Source: Rhodococcus erythropolis NBRC 15567
GTDB lineage: Bacteria > Actinomycetota > Actinomycetes > Mycobacteriales > Mycobacteriaceae
NCBI RefSeq assembly: GCF_001552595.1
Contig: NZ_BCRM01000005.1
Location: 360,935 to 424,934, forward strand
Length of the DNA: 64,000 nt
Direction of reading: 5' to 3'
Below the pieces are notes generated by a model that was not told the DNA's origin, made no database searches, and worked only from the letters and a program-made list of their open reading frames with translations. Below, one piece after another: positions 54,510 to 64,000 of this stretch (position 1 is the stretch's first letter; each line of letters begins with the position of its first letter). The position numbers and the translations under genes are program-made.

Positions 54510-54515
54510 ACTCTA
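54510..54515 (-). promoter_or_regulatory. -10 box of the AIM24-like gene
   Basis: TAGAGT lies exactly 6 nt before GTG 54503. Confidence 0.55.
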
Positions 54516-54621
54516 AACCAGCGCGACCGACCGGTCCAATCGCAACGGAGGGAACGGCAGCGACGCACAGATCGGGCCGACGACTCCCGTGGAGTGGCCG
54601 GCCCGATCGGTGTTCGTTTCG

Positions 54622-56397
54622 CTACAGGTACTGGCCCGTGTTCGACTCTGTGTCGATCGCGCGGCTGGCACTGGCGTTCTTACCGGTGACGAGAGTGCGG
54701 ATGTAGACGATCCGTTCACCCTTCTTGCCCGAAATACGTGCCCAGTCATCAGGATTGGTGGTGTTGGGCAGATCCTCGTTCTCGGCGAACTCGTCGACGA
54801 TGGAATCGAAGAGGTGCTGCACACGCAAGCCAGGAGCACCGGTGTCGAGTACCGACTTGATCGCGTACTTCTTGGCGCGGTCGACGATGTTCTGGATCAT
54901 CGCACCCGAGTTGAAGTCCTTGAAGAACAGAACTTCCTTGTCGCCGTTGGCGTAGGTGACCTCGAGGAAACGATTCTCTTCGCTCTCCGCGTACATGCGA
55001 TCGACGACGCGAACGATCATCGCCTTCAAGCATGCGGTGCGATCGCCACCGAACTCGGCAAGGTCGTCCGCATTGATCGGCAGACCGTCCACCAGGTACT
55101 TCGAGAAGATGTCCTGAGCGGATTCCGCGTCGGGGCGCTCGATCTTGATCTTCACGTCCAGTCGGCCCGGACGCAGGATGGCCGGGTCGATCATGTCCTC
55201 ACGGTTGGAAGCGCCGATGACGATGACGTTCTCGAGCCCTTCCACGCCGTCGATCTCGCTGAGCAGCTGCGGAACGACTGTTGTCTCCACGTCGGAAGAG
55301 ACTCCGGAACCACGGGTACGGAAGATCGAGTCCATCTCGTCGAAGAAGACGATCACCGGCGTCCCCTCGGACGCCTTCTCACGAGCACGCTGGAAGATCA
55401 TCCGGATGTGACGCTCGGTTTCGCCGACGAACTTGTTCAGAAGTTCCGGGCCCTTGATGTTCAGGAAGTAGGACTTGGCGTCCTTGCTGTCCTGACCGCG
55501 AGCTTCGGCGATCTTCTTGGCCAACGAGTTGGCGACGGCCTTGGCGATGAGCGTCTTACCGCAACCAGGCGGACCGTAGAGCAGTACACCCTTCGGCGGC
55601 CTCAGCGAGTATTCGTGGAACAGGTCCTTGTGGAGGAACGGGAGTTCGACGGCATCACGGATCTGTTCGATCTGACGCCCGAGACCACCGATGTCGTCGT
55701 AGTGAACATCCGGAACTTCTTCGAGAACCAGATCTTCGACCTCGGCCTTCGGGATGCGCTCGAAGGCGTACCCGGCCTTGGTGTCGACGAGCAACGAGTC
55801 GCCCGGACGCAGTTTCCTGGTCGGGGAATCGGCGTCGTACGCGATGATGTCGGCTTCGGGGTCGGCGAAGACGGCTGCCAACGGTGCTGCGAGCCAGACG
55901 ATGCGCTCTTCGTCGGCATGACCGACCACCAGTGCGCGCAAGCCGTCGTCGAGTACCTCACGGAGCGTGCTGATCTCACCGACCTGCTCGTAGGTGCCGG
56001 CCTCGACGATGGTGAGTGCCTCGTTGAGGCGCACCGTCTGTCCGAGGGCAAGGGTGTCCGTGTCGATGTTCGGTGAGCACGTCAATCGCATCTTGCGACC
56101 CGACGTGAACACGTCGACGGTCTTGTCCTCGTGTACCGAGAGAAGGACTCCGTAACCGCTCGGCGGCTGACCGAGTCTGTCGACTTCTTCACGAAGTGCG
56201 ATGAGCTGCTGACGGGCCTCCTTGAGGGTGTCCATCAACTTGCTGTTTCGGATGGACAGCGAGTCCACCTTCGACTCCAGCTCACGCACCTGCTCCGGCG
56301 ATTGTGCAAGTTGTCGGCGCAGTACTTGTGCTTCCACTCGTAGCGCGTGGAGTTCTTCTGCTGCCGCAACCGAATCCGGGTTCTCTGTCGAGCTCAT
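54622..56397 (-). CDS. mpa: Proteasome-associated AAA+ ATPase Mpa/ARC
   Basis: The protein has 591 residues. The start at ATG 56397 follows GGAGGAG with 6-nt spacing. A coiled coil (about 12-75) binds Pup. Two OB folds follow, then the AAA+ domain with Walker A GPPGCGKT (275-282), Walker [13 protein letters not shown] and sensor [12 protein letters not shown]. The C-terminal GQYL contains the tyrosine motif that docks into PrcA pockets. Mpa pulls Pup-tagged proteins into the proteasome. Equivalent of Rv2115c. Confidence 0.97.
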   Translation of the reverse strand: MSSTENPDSVAAAEELHALRVEAQVLRRQLAQSPEQVRELESKVDSLSIRNSKLMDTLKEARQQLIALREEVDRLGQPPSGYGVLLSVHEDKTVDVFTSGRKMRLTCSPNIDTDTLALGQTVRLNEALTIVEAGTYEQVGEISTLREVLDDGLRALVVGHADEERIVWLAAPLAAVFADPEADIIAYDADSPTRKLRPGDSLLVDTKAGYAFERIPKAEVEDLVLEEVPDVHYDDIGGLGRQIEQIRDAVELPFLHKDLFHEYSLRPPKGVLLYGPPGCGKTLIAKAVANSLAKKIAEARGQDSKDAKSYFLNIKGPELLNKFVGETERHIRMIFQRAREKASEGTPVIVFFDEMDSIFRTRGSGVSSDVETTVVPQLLSEIDGVEGLENVIVIGASNREDMIDPAILRPGRLDVKIKIERPDAESAQDIFSKYLVDGLPINADDLAEFGGDRTACLKAMIVRVVDRMYAESEENRFLEVTYANGDKEVLFFKDFNSGAMIQNIVDRAKKYAIKSVLDTGAPGLRVQHLFDSIVDEFAENEDLPNTTNPDDWARISGKKGERIVYIRTLVTGKNASASRAIDTESNTGQYL

Positions 56398-56527
56398 GTG
56401 CGTCTCCTCCCAGTGCGATCCATCAACGCTACCGGCATAAGGCCCCAAGTGTCGCCAGACACGGTGCGCGAGTGCGAATTCACACGTGAGTACGGACCGT
56501 GCCGACTGGTCTCGAGCCAGGTTTTGG

Positions 56528-56546
56528 TCATGTTAGCCTTGCCTAC
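56528..56546 (+). promoter_or_regulatory. Iron-box-like site (DtxR/IdeR type) in the lipoprotein promoter
   Basis: The reverse complement GTAGGCAAGGCTAACATGA matches the consensus TTAGGTTAGGCTAACCTAA at 14 of 19 positions by my count. It lies 47 nt before the GTG at 56593, between a TTGGTC -35-like box and a CAAGAT -10-like box. That is a repressing position. Confidence 0.55.
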
Positions 56547-56592
56547 AAGATGGAGACAGCGCCTGTCTCTCTTTACAACGAAAGGTAACGCT

Positions 56593-57117
56593 GTGATCAT
56601 CCGCAAGACTCTCATCAGCGCTTGTGCCGTCGCTGCCGTCCTGACCATGGGCGCATGCAGCTCGGACGACAACAAGGATTCGACGGCTGCCAGCTCGACT
56701 TCGGTCGCCGCCTCGAGCACCACGGCCAAGGCCTCGGCTTCCGCTACGACGCCTGCTGCCGCTGCCGCAACGGCTCCGACGGCCGAGGAGCTCAACGCTT
56801 CGCTCGTCGCTCTGATCGATCCGGCCAAGCCGATCGAGGAGAAGACCGCTCTGGTGGTCGACGGAACCAAGCGTCAGGCCAACATCGAGACGATGAGTGC
56901 TGCGCTGGGCGGTAACCCGGCCTACGCGATCACGTTCAACGTGGACAACGTCAAGGTCGACGGTCAGACCGCAACCGCAGACGTCGCCGTCGTCAGCCCG
57001 CACGGCGCCGCACCCGCCACCCCGTGGACCTGGGAGCTCGAAGACGGCTCCTGGAAGCTGTCCGACACCTCGGCATGCGTGCTCCTGGAAATGGGCCGCG
57101 CTTCCTGCACCGCATAA
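56593..57117 (+). CDS. Secreted lipoprotein, LppK-like
   Basis: The protein has 174 residues from GTG 56593, with AAAGG 7 nt upstream. A lipoprotein signal peptide ends at LTMGAC, with C22 as the lipidated residue. A linker of about 45 residues, almost all S, T and A, follows. A globular domain (about 68-174) with a low-complexity start resembles the mycobacterial LppK/low-molecular-weight antigen group, with one cysteine pair (SACVLLEM and RASCTA). The position between mpa and trmI matches Rv2116 (lppK). Function unknown. The iron-box-like site suggests iron-dependent expression. Confidence 0.85.
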   Translation: MIIRKTLISACAVAAVLTMGACSSDDNKDSTAASSTSVAASSTTAKASASATTPAAAAATAPTAEELNASLVALIDPAKPIEEKTALVVDGTKRQANIETMSAALGGNPAYAITFNVDNVKVDGQTATADVAVVSPHGAAPATPWTWELEDGSWKLSDTSACVLLEMGRASCTA

Positions 57118-57130
57118 CTTCCAGCTACGA

Positions 57131-57167
57131 CAAGAGCGGCGATCCGGAATCCGGATCGCCGCTCTTG
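57131..57167. terminator. Strong bidirectional terminator between the lipoprotein gene and trmI
   Basis: A perfect 17-bp stem (CAAGAGCGGCGATCCGG and its complement) with a 3-nt loop lies 14 nt past the lipoprotein stop. It is followed by CTCGTTTT on the plus strand, and trmI converges from the other side. Confidence 0.92.
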
Positions 57168-57182
57168 CTCGTTTTCGTGTGA

Positions 57183-59135
<1,953 letters not shown>

Positions 59136-59136
59136 C

Positions 59137-59946
59137 ATGACGGACAGTTCGTACTACCGCTACCTCGGAACCACGGAGGAAGGGCACGAGCGGTTCGCGA
59201 GCACGCAGGCGACTGTCAGCATCTGGGGCCCGACACTGCAGCACGGTGCTCCCCCGTCGGCGCTGTTGGTACGAGCCCTCGAGCGGTGCGGTGCGCGCGA
59301 CGAAACCCGTCTGACGCGCGTCGTCGTCGAGATTCTCGGGCCCATTCCGATTGCCGACCTCGAAGTCCGGTCGTGGATCGAACGCCCCGGTCGCCGAATC
59401 GAATTGATCGTCGCCGAGCTGTGGGCAACCACCGCCGACGGATCTGCCCGCGCGGTTGCGCGCGGTACGGCATGGCGGATGGAGACCGTCGATACCGGCG
59501 AGGTCGTCCACGTAGTCGATCCCCCGCTCGAACCCCGTGACAGCGGCACCCCGGGCGTTCTCGAGGGTCTCTGGAGCGTCGGCTATCTCAAGACCCTCGA
59601 CTGGTCCTGGATTGCTCCGATCGGGTGCGTGGGAACCGGGAAGGTATGGGCGCGCCCCAAGCCCGAGCTGGTCGAGGGCGAGAAGATGTCTGCCCTCGAG
59701 CGTTTGTTCGCGGTGGCCGACATCTCCAACGGCGTCGGCGCCAAGCTCGACCCGGAGCACTGGACGTTCCTCAACACCGATCTCACGGTGCATATCTTCC
59801 GTGTGCCCGAGGGCGAGTGGGTCGGTGTCGCCGCCGAAACCACGACCGGTCCGGACGGCGTCGGCATGTGTGCGGGAGTGCTCTACGACGAGCAGGGTGC
59901 CGTCGGCCGTATCGCCCAGACTTTGCAGATTCGCGCCCGTTCCTGA
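59137..59946 (+). CDS. Acyl-CoA thioesterase family protein (double hotdog)
   Basis: The protein has 269 residues, with AAAGGAG 10 nt before ATG 59137. A TesB-like double-hotdog layout is suggested by GPTLQHGAPPSALLVRALE, VVVEILGPIPIADLEVRS, ADISNGVGAKLDPEHWTFLN and the C-terminal GVGMCAGVLYDEQG. It belongs to the actinobacterial 4HBT_3-type group. The acyl substrate is unknown. It starts one base after the RecB-like stop, so the two are co-transcribed. Confidence 0.82.
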   Translation: MTDSSYYRYLGTTEEGHERFASTQATVSIWGPTLQHGAPPSALLVRALERCGARDETRLTRVVVEILGPIPIADLEVRSWIERPGRRIELIVAELWATTADGSARAVARGTAWRMETVDTGEVVHVVDPPLEPRDSGTPGVLEGLWSVGYLKTLDWSWIAPIGCVGTGKVWARPKPELVEGEKMSALERLFAVADISNGVGAKLDPEHWTFLNTDLTVHIFRVPEGEWVGVAAETTTGPDGVGMCAGVLYDEQGAVGRIAQTLQIRARS

Positions 59947-59964
59947 TTTCCAGGAACGGGCGCG
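59932..59964. terminator. Hairpin between the thioesterase gene and hisG
   Basis: CGCGCCCGTTCCTG pairs perfectly with CAGGAACGGGCGCG (14 bp, 5-nt loop). The thioesterase stop codon starts at the last stem base and runs into the loop. It serves the convergent pair. Confidence 0.8.
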
Positions 59965-59992
59965 AATGCGCGTAAATCTATTCAGACAGTGA

Positions 59993-60844
59993 TCAGAAAG
60001 CGCGTACCGAGCGGATGTTCGACGCGAGGATGGCCTTGGCGCCGAGTTCCGCCAAGGCATCCATCACCTGGTTGTGTCCCTTGATCGGAACCATCGCGCG
60101 AACCGCGACCCAGTCGGGGTCAGCCAACGGCGAGAGGGTCGGCGACTCCATACCCGGAGTCATCTTGATGGCGTCGTCGAGGATGGTGCGCGGGCAGTCG
60201 TAGTCGATCATCAGATTCTGCTGCGCGAAGACAATTCCGCGTACGCGTTCGATGAGCTGGTTGCGTGCGGGATCGTCCTGCGGAGCGCCGGTGCGCTCGA
60301 TCAGGACACCTTCGGAATCGCAGAGCGATTCACCGAAAGCCACGAGGTTGTGTTGGCGGAGAGTACGCCCCGACCCGACCACGTCGGCGATCGCGTCGGC
60401 GACACCGAGCTGAATCGAAATCTCCACTGCTCCGTCGAGACGGATGACGGTTGCGTCGAGTCCACGATCTGTGAGGTCCTTGCGGACAAGGTTCGGGTAC
60501 GACGTCGCAATGCGCAGGCCGGACAGATCCTCAACGGCCCAGTCCTTGCCTGCCGGTGCTGCGTAGCGGAACGACGAACGGCCGAAGCCCAGTGACAGAC
60601 GCTCGGATACGGGAGCGCCCGAGTCGCCGGCAAGATCACGACCAGTGATGCCGAGATCCAGCTCACCGGAGCCGACGTAGATCGCAATGTCCTTGGGACG
60701 CAAGAAGAAGAACTCGACCTGGTTGGCAGGATCGAGGACCGTCAGATCACGGGAATCGGTGCGTCGACGGTAGCCGGCCTCGCTGAGAATTTCGGCGGCG
60801 GACTCGGACAGTGAGCCTTTGTTGGGAACTGCTACGCGCAGCAT
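59993..60844 (-). CDS. hisG: ATP phosphoribosyltransferase HisG (long form)
   Basis: The protein has 283 residues, the long form with a C-terminal ACT-like regulatory domain (about 205-283, with [20 protein letters not shown]). It begins [16 protein letters not shown]. The PRPP-binding segment is in the E-I-S and [16 protein letters not shown] region. It catalyses the first, histidine-inhibited step of histidine synthesis. GAAAGGACATCC precedes the ATG. It lies 97 nt after hisE, and a hairpin sits between them. Equivalent of Rv2121c. Confidence 0.96.
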   Translation of the reverse strand: MLRVAVPNKGSLSESAAEILSEAGYRRRTDSRDLTVLDPANQVEFFFLRPKDIAIYVGSGELDLGITGRDLAGDSGAPVSERLSLGFGRSSFRYAAPAGKDWAVEDLSGLRIATSYPNLVRKDLTDRGLDATVIRLDGAVEISIQLGVADAIADVVGSGRTLRQHNLVAFGESLCDSEGVLIERTGAPQDDPARNQLIERVRGIVFAQQNLMIDYDCPRTILDDAIKMTPGMESPTLSPLADPDWVAVRAMVPIKGHNQVMDALAELGAKAILASNIRSVRAF

Positions 60845-60906
60845 GGTGGATGTCCTTTCGGAAGGTGTGGGTGACGTGAGACGACATGAATCGGAAGCCC
60901 TGGACG

Positions 60907-60929
60907 AGCGAGATGGCGAACATCTCGCT
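60907..60929 (-). promoter_or_regulatory. Intercistronic hairpin between hisE and hisG
   Basis: AGCGAGATG pairs perfectly with CATCTCGCT (9 bp, loop of 5), 13 nt past the hisE stop and 63 nt before hisG. No T-run follows. It may be a processing or partial-termination signal. Confidence 0.45.
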
Positions 60930-60941
60930 GGTCAGCTCCGA

Positions 60942-61205
60942 TCACAGATGTCGGTACACGTCCTCGAGGGTCAGTCCGCGACCGACCATCAACACCTGCG
61001 TCCAGTACAGCAGCTGGGAAATTTCCTCGGCTAGCTGCTCATCGCTCTGGTATTCCGCAGCGATCCACACTTCACCGGCTTCCTCGATGACCTTTTTGCC
61101 CTGAGCATGCACACCGGCGTCGAGGGCGGCGACAGTGCCGGACCCCTCGGGGCGAGTAGCAGCACGCTCGGTCAATTCGGCGAACAAGGATTCGAAGGTC
61201 TTCAC
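60942..61205 (-). CDS. hisE: Phosphoribosyl-ATP pyrophosphohydrolase HisE
   Basis: The protein has 87 residues. The MazG-like all-alpha fold has [20 protein letters not shown] with the magnesium-binding glutamates. It starts at GTG 61205 ([11 protein letters not shown]); the frame stays open upstream without support. It removes pyrophosphate in the second step of histidine synthesis. It is encoded just before hisG, as in other actinobacteria. Equivalent of Rv2122c. Confidence 0.95.
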   Translation of the reverse strand: MKTFESLFAELTERAATRPEGSGTVAALDAGVHAQGKKVIEEAGEVWIAAEYQSDEQLAEEISQLLYWTQVLMVGRGLTLEDVYRHL

Positions 61206-61264
61206 GGGTACACATTCTTTCACGAGGACGGAAGCGGTTTGCACACGCCCACGAACAGCGGTGT

Positions 61265-62179
61265 TCACAGGCCTGCGTCGAGGCTGCGCGAACTCACGAA
61301 CCTGCGAGTCTGCCCGGTGATCGGATCCGGGTATTCCAACGCCCGCGCCAACAATCGCAACGGAGTCGAGAAGTCGCCGGGCACCGCGGGAAGGTACTCG
61401 GGGTAGTAATTGTCACCGACGATCGGGACGCCCAGCGAGTTGAGGTGCAGCCGAAGCTGATGGGTACGGCCGGTCCGTGGGAGCAACCTGTATCGACCGA
61501 GAGTCCGGCCGGCCGAGTCGGTGATCGTCTCGATCAGTTCGATCGAAGTCTCACTGTTCGGCTCGCCATCGATCTCGGTAGCCGTCATCTCGCCGTGAAC
61601 TTTGTTGATGCGGCTACGCACCGTGCGAGGGAAAGTCAGTTCCGGATCGAAGCCTGCAATCGCCTCGTATTCCTTGACGATCCGCTGCTCGGCAAAAAGT
61701 TCCTGGTACGGCCGTCGTAGGTCCGGTGTCACCGTGAATACGATGACACCCGCCGTCATTCGGTCGAGGCGATGAACGGGCGCAAGATCCGGAAGATCCA
61801 GATCACGACGCAGTCGCACGACGGCGCTTTCGACGATGTGCGCTCCCCGTGGAATGGTCGCCAGGAAGTGCGGTTTGTCGATCACGAGAATGGAGTCGTC
61901 GCGGTACAAGATCTCGATCTCGTGCGGAACCGGAATCTCGGGGGCCGGCTCGCGGTAGAAGTACACGAAACGGGTCGGCTGGTAGGGCGTTCGGCTCGTG
62001 ATCTTCCGCCCGTGCTCGTCGACGACGTCTCCGGCATTCACGAGGTCCGCCCACAGGTCCCGCTCCCCCGGGTGCTCGCCGATCAGATGCTCGAGGACGG
62101 TATGCGCCGACGACTCCGCCGGCATCCGCAGCCGGTCGGGTCCGAGACCGTTTCGGATCGGCAACGGAGCCTTGGGCAC
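61265..62179 (-). CDS. RluA-family pseudouridine synthase
   Basis: The protein has 304 residues from GTG 62179. An N-terminal part of about 90 residues precedes the catalytic domain. It contains [10 protein letters not shown], where the aspartate is the nucleophile, [13 protein letters not shown] and [19 protein letters not shown]. These enzymes convert specific uridines in rRNA or tRNA to pseudouridine; the site cannot be predicted here. It lies 3 nt after trhO on the same strand, so the two RNA-modification genes are co-transcribed. Confidence 0.92.
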   Translation of the reverse strand: MPKAPLPIRNGLGPDRLRMPAESSAHTVLEHLIGEHPGERDLWADLVNAGDVVDEHGRKITSRTPYQPTRFVYFYREPAPEIPVPHEIEILYRDDSILVIDKPHFLATIPRGAHIVESAVVRLRRDLDLPDLAPVHRLDRMTAGVIVFTVTPDLRRPYQELFAEQRIVKEYEAIAGFDPELTFPRTVRSRINKVHGEMTATEIDGEPNSETSIELIETITDSAGRTLGRYRLLPRTGRTHQLRLHLNSLGVPIVGDNYYPEYLPAVPGDFSTPLRLLARALEYPDPITGQTRRFVSSRSLDAGL

Positions 62180-62182
62180 TAC

Positions 62183-63043
62183 TCAGTCCTGCTCGAGGTC
62201 TGGTGAACAACTCTCGCAGAGCAATTCGAGGGTGCGGCCGTCGCCGTCGATCCGATTGCGGTACCGCGGTGTCGGAGTACCACAATCGACACACACGCCG
62301 AGTGTCTTGGCTTCGGATGAGAACTCGATGTTCATCCGCTTGTCGAACACGTACAGGGAGCCGTCCCAGAGGCCCCGGTCGCCGAAAGTCTCGCCGTAAC
62401 GGACGATTCCGCCGTCCAACTGGTAGACCTCGTCGAAGCCACGTGAGCGCATCAGCGAAGACAACACCTCACAGCGCACTCCGCCAGTACAGTACGTGAC
62501 TACGGCTTTGCCCTTGAGATGGTCGTATTTTCCACTGTCGAGTTCGTCGACGAAATCGCGGGTGGTGGCGACGTCCGGAACTACCGCATCCCGGAAGCGG
62601 CCGATCTCGGCTTCGAAGGCGTTGCGGCCGTCGAAGAACACAACGTCGTCACCGCGACTGTCGACGAGTTCGTGTAGTTCCTTGGGCGCCAGATGAACTC
62701 CGCCACCGACAACACCGTTCTCGTCGACTTTCAGCTCGTCGGGGGCTCCGAACGTCACGATCTCCGAGCGAGCCTTGACGCTGAGGCGAGGGAAGTCGTT
62801 TCCGAGTCCGTCCGACCACTTGATGTCAGCGGTACGGAACGGCTCGTAGCCACGCGTTCCGCGGACGTATCGCTTGACATCCTCGATGTCTCCGCCGACC
62901 GTCGCATTGATTCCGTGAGGCGAGACGATGATCCGGCCCGTCAGGTTGTTGGACTCGGCCAGGCTGTGCTGCCACAGCTTGATCGCTTCCGGGTCCGCCA
63001 ATGGCGTGAACTGGTAGAACAGAACAATTTTCGGAATAGCCAC
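62183..63043 (-). CDS. trhO: tRNA uridine-34 hydroxylase TrhO (rhodanese-like)
   Basis: The protein has 286 residues from GTG 63043. It has an N-terminal acylphosphatase-like domain (1-95, [17 protein letters not shown]), a rhodanese domain (about 115-215) with the active-site loop YCTGGVRCE, and a C-terminal zinc-like part with CVDCG and CESC. TrhO (YceA) hydroxylates U34 of certain tRNAs using oxygen. It lies 12 nt after the HAD gene. Confidence 0.93.
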   Translation of the reverse strand: MAIPKIVLFYQFTPLADPEAIKLWQHSLAESNNLTGRIIVSPHGINATVGGDIEDVKRYVRGTRGYEPFRTADIKWSDGLGNDFPRLSVKARSEIVTFGAPDELKVDENGVVGGGVHLAPKELHELVDSRGDDVVFFDGRNAFEAEIGRFRDAVVPDVATTRDFVDELDSGKYDHLKGKAVVTYCTGGVRCEVLSSLMRSRGFDEVYQLDGGIVRYGETFGDRGLWDGSLYVFDKRMNIEFSSEAKTLGVCVDCGTPTPRYRNRIDGDGRTLELLCESCSPDLEQD

Positions 63044-63055
63044 AGCAAATCCAGC

Positions 63056-63754
63056 CTAACGTGCCGCGCTCGAGTGAACGTCGTGAAGATCGTGAATGGA
63101 CAAGTCCACCAGAGACTCTCGAAACACGCGTCCTGGACCCGCCGGGACATCGACCTCACACGGAACGACGAGCACCGCGCAACCCGCGGCGCTTGCCGAC
63201 GCAGTACCGGTCGGCGAGTCCTCGATCGCGAGGCACTGCGCCGGTTCGAGTCCGAGCAGATGCGCTCCGCGCAGGTACGGATCCGCCGCCGGTTTTCCGT
63301 TGGGAACCTCGTCGCCGCACACCGAGTGCTCGAAGAATTCACGGCCGAGCATGCCGAGTGCCCGATCGACCAGTACTCGCTCGGTGTTGGTGACCAGTGC
63401 AGAACGCAGACCACCGTCACGCACGGTCGCCAGTGCATCGCGAGCACCCGGCCGCCAGGTCACGCCGTCCTCGAACAGATCGCCGACGCGGGTGTACATC
63501 CAGTCCTTCGCCTCGGCGACGGCATCGGGATGCTTCTCCAAGCCGAGCGCGTCGAACACCGTCGCCAGGGCGAAGGGGCTCGACGCACCGATGACGGCGA
63601 TGCGTGTCGCTTCCGTCATCGGTCCGCCCAGGCGTAGGGACAACTCACGAAGCGCGATGTCCCACAGCTTCTCCGAATCGAGCAGGGTGCCGTCCATGTC
63701 CCACAGGACACCACCGAGGGTCGATTCGGATACCTCGGTTAACAGTTCAGACAT
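63056..63754 (-). CDS. HAD-superfamily phosphatase (beta-phosphoglucomutase-like)
   Basis: The protein has 232 residues from ATG 63754, which overlaps the metH stop by 8 nt; the upstream frame is antisense-type read-through of metH. HAD motifs are WDMDGTLLDSEKLW (two aspartates, DxD), LVTNTERVL (motif II), K in PNGKPAADPY and EDSPTG (motif IV). A cap domain lies at about 30-95. The substrate is unknown; such proteins often dephosphorylate sugar phosphates. Translational overlap with metH suggests a shared transcript. Confidence 0.9.
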   Translation of the reverse strand: MSELLTEVSESTLGGVLWDMDGTLLDSEKLWDIALRELSLRLGGPMTEATRIAVIGASSPFALATVFDALGLEKHPDAVAEAKDWMYTRVGDLFEDGVTWRPGARDALATVRDGGLRSALVTNTERVLVDRALGMLGREFFEHSVCGDEVPNGKPAADPYLRGAHLLGLEPAQCLAIEDSPTGTASASAAGCAVLVVPCEVDVPAGPGRVFRESLVDLSIHDLHDVHSSAAR

Positions 63755-64000
63755 TGAAATACTTTGCTTCCGGGTGGTGCAGGACAAAAGCGTCCGTGGA
63801 CTGCTCGGGATGCAGCTGCAGTTCTTCGGACAATTCGACGCCGATTCGCTCGGGTTCGAGCAACGCCACCAACTTGGCACGATCCTCGAGGTCCGGGCAC
63901 GCGCCGTATCCGAACGAGTAACGAGCGCCGCGGTACTCGAGATCGAAGTAACCGGCAACCTCGGTCGGGTCCTGCTCCGCGACGGTATGCCCCTCGGGAA
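63747..64000 (-). CDS. metH: Cobalamin-dependent methionine synthase MetH, C-terminal end (partial)
   Basis: The last 84 codons are visible and the rest lies to the right. They carry the end of the AdoMet-binding activation domain: RGARYSFGYGACPDLEDR with the conserved RxxRxSFGYxACPDL pattern, then a conserved helix and HPEAKYFNV at the C-terminus. MetH transfers methyl from methyl-tetrahydrofolate to homocysteine through cobalamin, so it uses the product of the cob genes in this window. Equivalent of Rv2124c. Confidence 0.95.
   Translation of the reverse strand, partial: PEGHTVAEQDPTEVAGYFDLEYRGARYSFGYGACPDLEDRAKLVALLEPERIGVELSEELQLHPEQSTDAFVLHHPEAKYFNV

Noticed and set aside
54589..56076. 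495-codon plus-strand frame
   Set aside because: It is antisense to mpa; no start signal.

Overview
The window is a high-GC actinobacterial chromosome segment, almost certainly Rhodococcus. I infer the R. erythropolis/qingshengii group from the moderate GC, a type I cholesterol oxidase, a Pup-proteasome system and an NRPS next to rbpA; no species marker gene is present. Gene order follows the Mycobacterium tuberculosis block from about Rv2049c to Rv2124c, interrupted by Rhodococcus-specific insertions. It is ordinary chromosome, not a plasmid or prophage. I see no transposase, integrase, rRNA, tRNA or CRISPR array.

Layout. 1-9000: the start of an NRPS that leaves the window on the left, a small zinc-finger protein, rbpA, a PrsW-type membrane protease with a single-span partner, a membrane protein, lnt, an amidohydrolase and fxsA. 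9170-18610: an exported protein, a two-component system, a TSUP transporter, a TldD/PmbA pair, an epimerase, a PPOX-fold protein and a Tat-exported cholesterol oxidase. 18650-25770: cobN under a compact cobalamin riboswitch, with divergent cobG-cobH-cobIJ. 25790-33210: the accessory region, with an HNH protein, a SnoaL-like protein, a hicAB module lying between two copies of one gene end, a RibD-like reductase, an alpha/beta hydrolase behind a 19-codon leader ORF, an orphan CcsB, DUF1990, a glyoxalase, a butyrolactone-receptor-like TetR and a sensor protein that has lost its phospho-acceptor histidine and ATPase domain. 33300-37315: cobK, cobM, cobL, an SDR and an F420/biliverdin reductase-like protein. 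37316-48080: pepE, a 5'-3' exonuclease-like protein, a Q/G/P-rich membrane protein, helY, tatC, tatA, pafC, pafB, pafA. 48177-58157: a PAP2-diacylglycerol kinase fusion, prcA-prcB-pup-dop, a Nudix protein, an AIM24-like protein, mpa, an LppK-like lipoprotein with an iron-box-like site, and trmI. 58245-64000: a RecB-like nuclease, a thioesterase, hisG, hisE, an RluA-type pseudouridine synthase, trhO, a HAD phosphatase and the 3' end of metH.

Together these give most of the aerobic corrin-ring pathway (cobG, H, I, J, K, L, M, N), with the B12-dependent metH at the right edge. They also give an essentially complete pupylation-proteasome set: Pup; Dop, which deamidates the Pup C-terminus; PafA, which ligates Pup; Mpa, which unfolds; PrcAB, which degrades; plus the PafBC regulators. 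Thirteen genes carry a TAnnnT box 6-7 nt before an ATG or GTG, suggesting widespread leaderless transcription.

The most interesting places are the 26-33 kb accessory stretch and the candidate regulatory sites (riboswitch, iron box, leader ORF, dyads). I did not find one obviously new large system. Starts are my choices from RBS, -10 boxes and family length; family calls come from motifs read by eye.
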